A stretch of 64,000 nt of DNA from Olivibacter sp036959255 (GTDB lineage Bacteria > Bacteroidota > Bacteroidia > Sphingobacteriales > Sphingobacteriaceae), in the NCBI RefSeq assembly GCF_036959255.1, contig NZ_JAWMTI010000003.1, positions 1-64,000 on the forward strand, given 5' to 3'. The notes beneath the pieces are model-generated. The model did not search any database, had not been told where the DNA came from, and worked only from the letters and a program-made list of their open reading frames with translations. Below, piece by piece: positions 33,621-41,477 of this stretch (position 1 is the first letter of the stretch; every line of letters starts with the position of its first letter). The position numbers were made by a program, and so were the translations under genes.

Positions 33621-33898
33621 TTAACGGCTTCTTGCGCTGTATTAATATATTATTCTTTCGGAAAGAGCATACCGCTCCCCTTACGATTATATCGTTCATT
33701 TCTTTGAATAGGTTGGTTAAAGATTTTTAATTGTAAAATTGACTTGAATATCAACAACTATTCAGGCGCGGTTATAAGCGTTTTAAGAAACTGTTTTTTA
33801 GAAAATGAACGAAGTAAGAAAATGACATAACGAACGGAATTTCTTAATAAAGAAAATTCATTGTTTTTTTGGTTTAGTTCGTTTAGGTTGTACATATA

Positions 33899-34081
33899 CT
33901 CGTTATTCTTTTAACGAGTCTCCGAGGTAAAATATCGTCAATAATGGCGCAACATCCAACCTACCGTCAGTGGGGCCGTGAGAAGCCTTTGGAACGAGTA
34001 AGCGGACGCCACGCCATTACTGACGGGCGCTCTTTCCACTTATCGCCTTGTTCCAATTGAAATTTCTCACGTTTCACTGAC
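33899..34081. ncRNA. Highly self-complementary region, candidate structured RNA or folded DNA site
   Basis: A 7-bp hairpin (CTCGTTA 33899, TAACGAG 33912) is followed by a nested long fold. GTCAGTG (33966) pairs with CACTGAC (34075-34081), CGTGAGAA (33977) with TTCTCACG (34064), and TTGGAACGAG (33989) with CTTGTTCCAA (34047, one wobble). CCGTCAGT (33964) can instead pair with ACTGACGG (34019), and CGTCAATAATGGCG (33936) with CGCCATTACTGACG (34012). No ORF covers it. It lies 218 bp before the XRE gene. I cannot match it to a known RNA class. The rest of 33725-34298 holds no gene. Confidence 0.5.
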
Positions 34082-34298
34082 AAGACTCATAAGTGCAACC
34101 ACCTATTAAGATGGTGCAAATTTATTGCATTAATCTAAAACAACAAATTTTATATCATAAAAACCGTGTTTAATCAACAATCACCCAGCTTTTATACATA
34201 AATATTCGTATCTTTACTTCAAAGGTAAAAAACCAATTAACCACTATCAAATGGTAAAAGTCCGGTAAATTACCGAGCGTATTTAAATCTGTAGAAAA

Positions 34299-34751
34299 AT
34301 GAGTATTGCATTCCAAGAAGAGAAAATACACGAAGGGAGAAATTCAAAAAGAATTCGTGAAATACTAGGATTAAAACAAGAAGCATTAGGTCAAAGGTGC
34401 AAAAGCAAGTTTAATCAAAGGCGCATTTCGGAGTTCGAAAATATGTGGACAATCCCTGAACCAACACTTCAAGAGCTCGCTGATGCTCTCGGTGTCACTA
34501 TTGAATTTATACGCTCTTTTAGCGAAGAGAAAGCAATATACAATATACAGAATAACAACACCTTTGAAGTAAGCGAAAACTCATTTGGATTAAGTAATCA
34601 ACCTAACGTAACTTATAATAATTCCAGTAAGGTAGAAGCACTAATGAAAAAACTCGTTGAGGATGATAAGGTTAAGACACAAGCTATCTTGGATCTGACT
34701 AAGGTAGTGAGTGATTTGGCTGAGGAGGTGAAAAAATTGAAGAGGCATTAA
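34299..34751 (+). CDS. XRE-family helix-turn-helix regulator with C-terminal coiled tail
   Basis: 150 aa. HTH_3-type domain at about 15-70 (IREILGLKQEALGQRCKSKF, then RRISEFENMWTIPEPTLQELADALGV). An Asn-rich linker follows and a C-terminal coiled-coil-like helix (VEALMKKLVEDDK, VVSDLAEEVKKLKRH) suited to dimerisation. It precedes the ATPase/HNH nuclease pair by 56 bp in the same direction, so it may regulate it. HTH proteins of this build are also common as free regulators in Bacteroidota. Confidence 0.82.
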   Translation: MSIAFQEEKIHEGRNSKRIREILGLKQEALGQRCKSKFNQRRISEFENMWTIPEPTLQELADALGVTIEFIRSFSEEKAIYNIQNNNTFEVSENSFGLSNQPNVTYNNSSKVEALMKKLVEDDKVKTQAILDLTKVVSDLAEEVKKLKRH

Positions 34752-34807
34752 GACAATCATCACATCAGAATGATTAAAATCTGATTTCAAAATCTGAAAC
34801 GAGTTAA

Positions 34808-36052
34808 ATGAAACTGCAAAGACTAACTCTTAAAAATATTGGGCCATTTCTTGACGACAGCATTGATTTTGCAACTTTTGAAAATTCAGCAAGTCAGGTT
34901 ACTATTTTAACTGGAGAAAATGGTACGGGTAAAACAGTTATAATTGATGCAATCCGTAAAGCATTAGTGGGAACCAGTTACCAATATAAAAACATACGAT
35001 CTATTAGAAGAAGTGATAACTTCCTCTTAGAATTGTTGTTAGCATATAATCAACAAGATATTACCTTAGAATGTAGATTAAATGAACGCTCAATAGAGGA
35101 GAATTTCCAACCATATGTAAACGGGCGCCATTATAACGACATTCAGAATTCCTTTTCAGATTCAAGATATACGAAAGGTAACTTATGGATTGCCAATTAT
35201 TGGACTTCTCAAAATGACCATTCCCCATTTCATATATCCAGTTTAGATTTCATAAAACCGGAGGACTACCTTCAATTTAGCCTAACTGGTATACAAAATA
35301 ATGCAGAAACGACTAAAATCGCCACTTTTTTTGATTATTACAAATCGTCCGATGATCCAAATGAAAAGCTCGAGGGAGAGTTTATATTTAATAAACTAAA
35401 GGAAATTTTTAAAATAAGTCTATACAACGGAGAGTTTGTCCATGTAGAAAGAAAAAATTTACTTCCTATTATCGAACAGAATGGCTTTAAAGTTAGCTTA
35501 GAAAAACTGAGCAGTGGAAATTTGTATTTAGTTCAACGACTAGTCTCACTTCTTAGTCAGATGTATTCCGTTTACAAGCTAAATAACCTATCCATTGAAG
35601 AACTATGTAACACTCCTGGTATTCTCCTTATTGACGAGGCAGAAAATCATTTGCACCCAAAGTGGCAAAGAACATTTTTAAATTCCATTTTAACGATGTT
35701 TCCAAACCTGCAGATAATAGTCGCAACCCATTCCCCTTTTATAGTGGGTTCTGTTGAAGGCTCAAAGGTATATGTATGTAAACCTCACATAGGATACTCT
35801 GTGATTTCAGATGAAACAGATATATATTCAAACAAACCGATTAATGAAATTTTAAGTACAGAGGTCTTTGGAGAAACTAGTCCGTTTGCTAATGAAGAAA
35901 TAGACAAATTGCTAGAAGCTAGAAAAAATGCGATCGAACAAGGAAATAAAGTTGAGGAAAATAGAATTGAAGAAGAGCTTTTAAAAATCAACCCTCAGTA
36001 TTTTTCGTATTTAGATATCGACAAAATCATAGAAAAAATAAAGAAAAAATAA
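34808..36052 (+). CDS. ptuA: Septu-like ATPase (PtuA-type)
   Basis: 414 aa. An SMC/RecF-like ABC ATPase: Walker A is GENGTGKT (residues 36-43), the signature-like segment is KLSSGNLYLVQRL, Walker B is ILLIDEAENHLHP, and the His switch is VATHSPFIV. The C-terminal ~80 residues (EVFGETSPFANEEIDKLLEA) are the acidic helical tail seen in AAA_21/PtuA proteins. It is followed 3 bp later by an HNH nuclease gene, the Septu type I arrangement. In known Septu and in retron-associated PtuAB, the ATPase scaffold controls nuclease activity after phage infection. The gene symbol rests on domain order and neighbour. Confidence 0.82.
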   Translation: MKLQRLTLKNIGPFLDDSIDFATFENSASQVTILTGENGTGKTVIIDAIRKALVGTSYQYKNIRSIRRSDNFLLELLLAYNQQDITLECRLNERSIEENFQPYVNGRHYNDIQNSFSDSRYTKGNLWIANYWTSQNDHSPFHISSLDFIKPEDYLQFSLTGIQNNAETTKIATFFDYYKSSDDPNEKLEGEFIFNKLKEIFKISLYNGEFVHVERKNLLPIIEQNGFKVSLEKLSSGNLYLVQRLVSLLSQMYSVYKLNNLSIEELCNTPGILLIDEAENHLHPKWQRTFLNSILTMFPNLQIIVATHSPFIVGSVEGSKVYVCKPHIGYSVISDETDIYSNKPINEILSTEVFGETSPFANEEIDKLLEARKNAIEQGNKVEENRIEEELLKINPQYFSYLDIDKIIEKIKKK

Positions 36053-36055
36053 GTA

Positions 36056-36688
36056 ATGAGGCATTTACAAAGATTAGGTAAGCCTCAGATATTAGTAGAT
36101 AAAGAGGTTCAATGGACAGAGAAATTTATAGAGTCAAATAAGGACAGGCCGAATAGTAAACAATACGGACACAATGTTATCAAAGAAACTTTATGTAACA
36201 TAAGTCATAATAAATGCTTTTACAGCGAAGTCAAATTCGCAGGGCCTACTGAAGCCCAAGTTGACCATTATATAGAAGTATCAGAAGATAAAACAAAAGC
36301 TTTTGAATGGGAGAATTTATATCTTTCTCATAAAGAAAGTAATATCGGCAAGCCTAGTAATATAGCATTGCCAAATTCGAGTTGTCTAGATCCGTTTTTA
36401 GATGAGGATACTACGATCGAAGCCAACCTACATTTCGAAGATGAACAAATATTTTCGCTGAGCGAAAGGGGGTTAAACACTATAAAAAAGTACAAGCTTA
36501 ACAAACCTATTTACGATACTATGAGAACTGCTGAATTGAAAAAGTTCAACAAAATTATTTATGAGATAGCGCTCCAAAATAGAGAATTAAATGACGAATT
36601 GCGAGACATATTAACGAGCTTTGCTATGCCAGATAGACCATTCTCACTAATGTTTAAAAAACTATTAACTAAACATGGCCTATTGTGA
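36056..36688 (+). CDS. ptuB: HNH nuclease of the Septu-like pair (PtuB-type)
   Basis: 210 aa. The HNH core is CFYSEV (Cys54) followed by VDHYIEVSED (Asp70-His71) and WENLYLSHKESN (Asn87, His92, Asn96). This order fits the HNH/McrA-like fold of PtuB and the RloB-like Septu nucleases. It starts 3 bp after the ATPase stop, so translation is probably coupled. Expected to cut nucleic acid when released by the ATPase complex. The downstream DNA is occupied by opposing, apparently decayed genes. Confidence 0.82.
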   Translation: MRHLQRLGKPQILVDKEVQWTEKFIESNKDRPNSKQYGHNVIKETLCNISHNKCFYSEVKFAGPTEAQVDHYIEVSEDKTKAFEWENLYLSHKESNIGKPSNIALPNSSCLDPFLDEDTTIEANLHFEDEQIFSLSERGLNTIKKYKLNKPIYDTMRTAELKKFNKIIYEIALQNRELNDELRDILTSFAMPDRPFSLMFKKLLTKHGLL

Positions 36689-36734
36689 AGAAGATTACAA
36701 AGCTTCCAAACAAGTAAAAGAACTTATTGGAAAA

Positions 36735-37029
36735 TTAATTTTTAACACCAAGATCTTTCATCAAAACATCAATTCTTTCACGATGTTGCCAAGTCTTTTT
36801 TCTTATTTCAAGGTAGTGTAAATTAGTCTCTTGACAGTTACCCTTTAGACTTGAACATCTGGTCGATTGTTTCATATGAAAACAAATCAAAATCTGGGTA
36901 TATTTTTTTTTGATTGCTAATAAAGAAATCAAACACAAGCTCTGGCCGGTCAGATTCTTTCAGTTTTCTTATATTAAAGTACAATTCTTTCAAAGGATCC
37001 CGCAATTTAAAGTCATAAAAAAATCTCAT
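36735..37029 (-). pseudogene. Decayed gene, two frame segments (probable continuation of the 37037-37567 protein)
   Basis: From Met 37029 a frame reads RFFYDFKLRDPLKELYFNIR and on to KIYPDFDLFSYETIDQMFKS, then stops at 36838. The next frame continues plausibly as KGNCQETNLHYLEIR, KKTWQHRERIDVLMKDLGVKN to a stop at 36735. Both segments look like real protein, joined through AAGTCTAAAGGG, so a one-base frameshift is likely. Upstream the frame is open to FEQKMRFFYDF, just overlapping the end of the preceding gene. The three pieces may be one former ~270-aa protein. Confidence 0.45.
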
Positions 37030-37036
37030 TTTTTGC

Positions 37037-37567
37037 TCAAAATTGGGAATTGCCTAAACAGCTAATAGCTTCCTCAACGATGAGAAATGATGCTATTGTA
37101 GACTTTACCTGATCCATCGCGTACATTGTCTTATAATATTTCGGCTCGTTATGATACGACGCGCATATCTTTTGCATTGCTGTTAATCCATAGCTATCTT
37201 CAATTCTCTTCTCAGGCTGATTAGTGCCAGTTCGACTAGTAATTGTTTGTCTTAAACTTATACCATTGAATTCCGTATCAAGCTGATTAAACAAAAACGC
37301 AACCATGTCTACATCATTTTTGAGCTTTTGCGTTTCATTTGATTCTGTTTGCTTTGTTAGAGCTAGATATAATAGATAAGCACTAAATAAGGTGAGTATC
37401 GGTGTAGTAAGACCAGTTATTGTTGTCGCAATATTAGAGGTTTCCCCAGACGTAAAATCAAATATCGAATATTTAGCTGGCGACAACACCACTAAAACGA
37501 ATAACAAGTTTATTGCTAATACGGCAACTAAACCCAGTAGTAATCCAAATGTATGTTTTCTATTCAT
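37037..37567 (-). CDS. Two-TM membrane protein, abortive-infection-like N-terminal part (possibly truncated)
   Basis: 176 aa from ATG 37567; a longer frame to 37609 adds 14 unlikely residues. Two hydrophobic helices (LLLGLVAVLAINLLFVLVVL and TTITGLTTPILTLFSAYLLY) are followed by a cytoplasmic helical region (DMVAFLFNQLDTEFNGISLR). This build matches proteins annotated as putative phage abortive infection proteins (putAbiC, PF16872), which are normally longer. The stop comes just where a second frame continues, so a frameshift may have cut it. Next to the Septu-like pair, a defence role is plausible but unproven. Confidence 0.5.
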   Translation of the reverse strand: MNRKHTFGLLLGLVAVLAINLLFVLVVLSPAKYSIFDFTSGETSNIATTITGLTTPILTLFSAYLLYLALTKQTESNETQKLKNDVDMVAFLFNQLDTEFNGISLRQTITSRTGTNQPEKRIEDSYGLTAMQKICASYHNEPKYYKTMYAMDQVKSTIASFLIVEEAISCLGNSQF

Positions 37568-37722
37568 GTTAATATGTTTAAGAACTGATAAATGATGATA
37601 TTCCACCATTAGGTAATTACTCTTAAAGCAAGTTGGTTCTTCTTCAATTTTGAAGATATAAGATAAAGGTTACATGATTTCACTTTTAACATGGAGCCAT
37701 TCAAGCTTACAAAGAAGCTAGA

Positions 37723-38547
37723 TCACCTATTTTTGAATTTTAGTAATCCAACTTGAACATCAGTTAACATTTTAATTACGTCAGGATTATTGGAATGCAT
37801 TTTTTTGAATTCTTCCAGTTTTTTATGATGGCTATCGAAAGCGTCATTTTTCTCTTTTTCATTTAACAAAGCATATTCTTTTAACAACGTATGTGTAAAA
37901 GGAATCATCTTGGAGAGGATACGCATAAATGGAATAGTTTTAACTGTTATACGCTCAATATCTATATTTTCCAATTCATCGTAAACTTTAGTGGGCACTT
38001 TATCGTAATGTACAAAGAGATCCCTTGGGTCCTTCATTTTTTTCAAATCATCGTCGTCATACTTATCCAGCTCCAAGGTTATAAAATCATATTCTTTTTC
38101 TAGAAACAGTAATTTCTCATGAATAAGATTTCCGATATCATATATCCAAAATGACTTATTACGTTCTCCTGTCCTTAAATTTCCATTTTTATCAAAAGTT
38201 AAGTATCCATAAATCTTTTTAAAGCCTTCATTAATAATAATAAGAAGTTGCTTGGAAGCATATGCAACTTCGTAATTCTTTTTTGCATTAAAATAAACCC
38301 TGAAAGCTGCAGTAATGTCTAGCCAAATAAGCGTCAACAACATACTATATTCACTAATACGCTTCAAATAAAAATTGTCTTTAGGTATCTCAATACCACT
38401 AGCTTCCATATACTGTCCAGCCCTATCAATCATTCGTACTGACCTTCGAATACTTTCCGCCAAATCAACAAAGGAATCAATATTGGAAAGTGTCTCGGCC
38501 TCTAAAATTTTCTTTGTTTCATCACTTATATTATTCATCTTGCTCAT
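37723..38547 (-). CDS. Hypothetical helical protein with a HEPN-like R-x4-H motif
   Basis: 274 aa, no signal or TM. Mostly alpha-helical and charged. Residues 175-180 read R-DLFV-H, in the context DPRDLFVHYDKV; this R-x4-H pattern on a helix is the catalytic signature of HEPN ribonucleases. An Asp follows at 182. No nucleotidyltransferase (MNT) partner gene is adjacent. It lies in a defence-rich stretch between the Abi-like gene and a small membrane protein. The family is not recognised; the HEPN reading is tentative. Confidence 0.6.
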   Translation of the reverse strand: MSKMNNISDETKKILEAETLSNIDSFVDLAESIRRSVRMIDRAGQYMEASGIEIPKDNFYLKRISEYSMLLTLIWLDITAAFRVYFNAKKNYEVAYASKQLLIIINEGFKKIYGYLTFDKNGNLRTGERNKSFWIYDIGNLIHEKLLFLEKEYDFITLELDKYDDDDLKKMKDPRDLFVHYDKVPTKVYDELENIDIERITVKTIPFMRILSKMIPFTHTLLKEYALLNEKEKNDAFDSHHKKLEEFKKMHSNNPDVIKMLTDVQVGLLKFKNR

Positions 38548-38559
38548 TCTATTTTATAG

Positions 38560-38594
38560 GAACATCTTAGTAAGTCTTCGAAAGCAAGATGTTC
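38560..38594. terminator. Hairpin between 38.5 and 38.7 kb genes
   Basis: GAACATCTT (38560) and AAGATGTTC (38586) form a 9-bp stem with a 17-nt loop, followed by TTTCTTTT on the plus strand. It lies between two leftward genes, so its direction does not fit a simple terminator for either. Weak call. Confidence 0.35.
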
Positions 38595-38700
38595 TTTCTT
38601 TTGGAAATCTGTTGATTGAATATTCGAATTTAATGTTTTTTAGTCTTACTCTACCAACGCAGTTCGTGTTCCTCCTTCTGATAGATCTACCATCAAAAAA

Positions 38701-39042
38701 TCACACTACTCCGCTTTTCCTTAGATTCTCGTACTCATTTTTCTCTTTGACCAGACTTCTTAGAAAACTAGTAGTCGTAATCTTAGTTTTAGGAGAGCCC
38801 ATATCTCTTCTCATTTCTATCATTGTCTTAAACATTTCTTGTTCGGACATCGACTTCTTAAATTTTTGATTTTCATATAGCTCAAAAAACAAGTTTACGA
38901 ATTTTATATAGACTTGATATTTCTTTTCAGAAAGTTGTCGTTCAACTAATAATCGCCTTTCTTTTTCATGCCTGTAGAGCCAGCCAACTCCAGCAAATAA
39001 AGCCAATATTATAGGGATGGCAATATTTATGTATGTCTCCAT
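38701..39042 (-). CDS. Small membrane-anchored hypothetical protein
   Basis: 113 aa. One N-terminal TM helix (YINIAIPIILALFAGVGWLY), then a charged coiled-coil-like region (RHEKERRLLVERQLSEKKYQ) and a helical tail. Its start codon lies 5 bp after the stop of a 45-codon YbjQ fragment, whose upstream region is the shared repeat unit. It may thus be expressed from that borrowed promoter, through translational coupling to the fragment. Function not recognised. Confidence 0.65.
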   Translation of the reverse strand: METYINIAIPIILALFAGVGWLYRHEKERRLLVERQLSEKKYQVYIKFVNLFFELYENQKFKKSMSEQEMFKTMIEMRRDMGSPKTKITTTSFLRSLVKEKNEYENLRKSGVV

Positions 39043-39046
39043 ATCA

Positions 39047-39184
39047 TTAAAAGGTTTTTATCTCCGCATACACATCACTGAACACATTAGACCCAACCAC
39101 TACATTGGCGGCAATAGGTTCATAATATTCTTCGATGGTATAACCATCCAAGGTATCGGCGGTAGTGCTAATAATGCTGTTCAT
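39047..39184 (-). pseudogene. N-terminal fragment of the YbjQ-domain gene (copy 1)
   Basis: 45 codons: MNSIISTTADTLDGYTIEEY, then YEPIAANVVVGSNVFSD, then YAEIKTF and stop. The first 38 residues match the full-length gene at 41478-42551 with a few changes; the last seven do not. The reading frame is thus cut after about one third of the YbjQ domain and fused to unrelated DNA. The upstream DNA is repeat unit copy 1. A functional micro-protein is unlikely, but it may act as a leader for the 113-aa gene. Confidence 0.7.
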
Positions 39185-39457
39185 TTCGGTTTAGACGATT
39201 TGGTTGTTTGTTATTAATTATTAGTTATTGGATCTGTCCACAAGCATTACTTTTTGTGCGCTGCCAGTCCCATCTCTATAGAGACCAATTTTTCTATTGT
39301 TTTTTGATTTTGGTTTGATTAACAGTTCCAGTTTAGTTCTACTAAGTTATAAATTAAATGATATTTCACAAAATATGTGAAATATTGAGAAATTTTTCAC
39401 TCTTAGCCTACCATGCTTAGAAAACGAATATAATCGGTTTTGTTCTTTAGTTTTTAC
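39071..39457. repeat. YbjQ-promoter repeat unit, copy 1
   Basis: Matches 42407-42829 and 53791-54217 over about 390 bp: 5' codons of YbjQ, the leader with TTGTTTTTTGATTTTGGTTT, the dyad TTTCACAAAATATGTGAAA (39364-39382), and TATAATCGG. The minus-strand reading of GAATATAATCGG is CCGATTATATTC, close to a TAnnTTTG promoter box. The right end abuts an HsdR remnant. Confidence 0.85.
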
Positions 39458-39464
39458 GGTTTTC

Positions 39465-39683
39465 CTTAAACTAGTATTAGGAAAAAGTCTTCCAAGTGAA
39501 AAGACAGAAAAGCTCGTTGAAAACTACCTCTTTGCTGAACGGGAGCCCTTACGTGAAGAAATTCTGGATTTGATTGAAGGTGAAAAACCTTCTATTCTAC
39601 AACGTAAGAAAACAGGTGAAAGAATCTTCGGTAAGATTTTAAACTTCGTTGATACATTTGTACATGGAATGACGGGTAGTTGA
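39465..39683 (+). pseudogene. C-terminal remnant of a type I restriction HsdR subunit
   Basis: The plus frame reads GKSLPSEKTEKLVENYLFAE, then REPLREEILDLIEGEKPSIL, then QRKKTGERIFGKILNFVDTF and stops at 39683. The pattern (PLR..I..L...KPS.L.RK..GERI..KI..FV.TF) is what I recall from C-termini of Bacteroidota type I restriction R subunits. No start codon or helicase part exists upstream; the repeat unit abuts it directly. So an R-M locus once stood here and was replaced by recombination at the repeat. Confidence 0.5.
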
Positions 39684-39702
39684 GATCAACTATCCGGTCA
39701 AA

Positions 39703-40542
39703 CTATTCATGCGTCAAAATTTCCCTTTGAAGTTCAGAAGTGGTCTCAACAGCGTTTTCGGGTGTAACAATTTCAACTTTGACCTGTTGGCTTGATTTGG
39801 CAGACAGAAACTCTTCTACAAATACCTTATTCTTTAACTTCTTTTCTGGCATTTTAGCCAACAAATAAAGATGAATTTTTTCGTCAGCAGTAACTAGTTC
39901 GTCAATTTGTCCAGCCCAACGATATGCTTTTTGTTTGATTGACTCTGTCTTCTCTAAGTCGAAATTAACGGCTTCAAAAAAGTTAAGATGCCCGTTCCTC
40001 CAACTATGATCAAAATTAATCTCACCAAATTTTGTTGGTACAACAACAGGGGTCAGGTATTTAGAGATATTTAAATCGTCAAAATATTTCTTATATATTT
40101 TAGTCCAAACCTCTTTATCGCTCTTAATATCCTTATCGTTTTCCTTATGGGCTAAACTTATCAACCTATTTCCTAGATATTCAGTTAAGACCTGTATATC
40201 CATGTCCAAAGTTCTTCGAACTTCCGAAAAGAAAAGTGAACTATCATCTTTTGGGAATACAGTTTTTGTCAGCTCTTCTATATTTTCAACATTTTGAAAT
40301 TTGAACTCGGAAAGAAGCTCTTTAGAAATCCTACTTAACCCTGTTGCAATATAGTTCAATTGCTTGCTAAGGTAACGTGTATTGATACCATGAAAAACGT
40401 CTGAAACACCCCCGGCCTTCCTTAAAATATCAAAAGCTAATGCCTGGGTCGATGGATCGAAAATAACCACCCCTAAATTCAGGAACTCTCCGGATATCTT
40501 ATCAGGTTGGAAACGTAAAATTTGATATTGAAAAGTTTTCAT
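39703..40542 (-). CDS. DUF3037 family protein, partner of the HipA-like kinase
   Basis: 279 aa. The opening MKTFQYQILRFQPDKISGEF followed by LNLGVVIFDP is the hallmark of DUF3037, a family almost always paired with a HipA-like protein. Helical middle; C-terminal EIVTPENAVE tail. Its start overlaps the end of the HipA-like gene by 4 bp, so they are co-translated. Function of the pair is unknown; a toxin-antitoxin-like or defence role is suspected from the kinase fold. Confidence 0.85.
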   Translation of the reverse strand: MKTFQYQILRFQPDKISGEFLNLGVVIFDPSTQALAFDILRKAGGVSDVFHGINTRYLSKQLNYIATGLSRISKELLSEFKFQNVENIEELTKTVFPKDDSSLFFSEVRRTLDMDIQVLTEYLGNRLISLAHKENDKDIKSDKEVWTKIYKKYFDDLNISKYLTPVVVPTKFGEINFDHSWRNGHLNFFEAVNFDLEKTESIKQKAYRWAGQIDELVTADEKIHLYLLAKMPEKKLKNKVFVEEFLSAKSSQQVKVEIVTPENAVETTSELQREILTHE

Positions 40543-41357
40543 GCTAACAGGTGCTTAACATTTTTTTTGAATTCATCTCGATTTATTATCATCGCTTCAA
40601 TATGTTTTTTTATTCCATTGAACAAATCGTCGACGATCCATTCAGGTGGTATAAGCGATTTTGCTCTATCCCAAAATTCGGCATCTAAGGTAACTAATTT
40701 TTCGCAAAATGAATCTAACTCAGATACTTTCCCTTTTAGCCTATTGTACAAACAATGTTTTGTGATCCATTGTAGTTCTGCCTCGCCTAATTCCCATGGT
40801 TTCTGATTACGTAAAAAGGGTAATACTCTCATAAATCCGAAGCCTAGCTCATGATCCAAAACAATCAAAGTATGTCCATCAGTGAGCATATTAGGCTTAT
40901 CATTATTTCTATCTACATTTTCTATTAACAAATCAAATGCAAATATGTGTTGCGCAATCTTTTCCTGGGATTCAGTGAGAGGAATATTATTTGCTAAAAT
41001 GCTAAGTGCGGATCTGTACTCCGAACCAACATTATAACCCAGGCTTTCGCCAGCTTTCTGAAAGTATGTTTTGCCAATCAATGTGGCACAAAAATCTTGG
41101 CCAATTTCAATCACAGCTGGGACTACAACCGGTATTTTTAGCTCAATAGCGATAAACGCTCCTAAAATCTCTAACATACGCGCTTCTACGTGCATTCTCT
41201 CTGACGCATTGAGTTTAACAACATAATCCGACCTTACTCCCGTTTCTTTATTTATAGCGGTAACTATGACTGGCTTATTTGCACTGTTGCCGAGTTCTTC
41301 ATGTCCTTCAATTGCGAAAACATAGTCAAGCTTAAAGTCAGGTATTTTTATAGACAA
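40539..41357 (-). CDS. HipA-like kinase family protein
   Basis: 272 aa. Protein-kinase-like core with a nucleotide-binding start (VIVTAINKETGVRSDYVVKL), the catalytic segment LLIENVDRNNDKPNML (D-x-x-x-x-K/N order typical of HipA) and the metal-binding VLDHELGFGF. It lacks the HipA N-terminal domain; such short forms (HipA_2 type) pair with DUF3037, as here with a 4-bp overlap. It may phosphorylate a translation factor or another protein. Confidence 0.83.
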   Translation of the reverse strand: MSIKIPDFKLDYVFAIEGHEELGNSANKPVIVTAINKETGVRSDYVVKLNASERMHVEARMLEILGAFIAIELKIPVVVPAVIEIGQDFCATLIGKTYFQKAGESLGYNVGSEYRSALSILANNIPLTESQEKIAQHIFAFDLLIENVDRNNDKPNMLTDGHTLIVLDHELGFGFMRVLPFLRNQKPWELGEAELQWITKHCLYNRLKGKVSELDSFCEKLVTLDAEFWDRAKSLIPPEWIVDDLFNGIKKHIEAMIINRDEFKKNVKHLLA

Positions 41358-41477
41358 GGTTTTAATGTTTTAGGTTCTTAATAAATATTATCAGTTAAAA
41401 TTAACAAATATGATTTATACACGAAATTTTTAGGAGAATTTATGTAGTTACATCTGCCTTACCTAAACCTCCATTTT

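Noticed and set aside
33343..33699. 119-codon N-terminal extension of the SusC frame
   Set aside because: It crosses a 22-bp palindrome and a REP-like element, has low-quality composition, and a good signal peptide starts at 33342.
33899..36688. Retron (structured RNA plus PtuAB effector)
   Set aside because: No reverse transcriptase gene lies between or near the structured region and the ATPase/HNH pair; the order fits plain Septu better.
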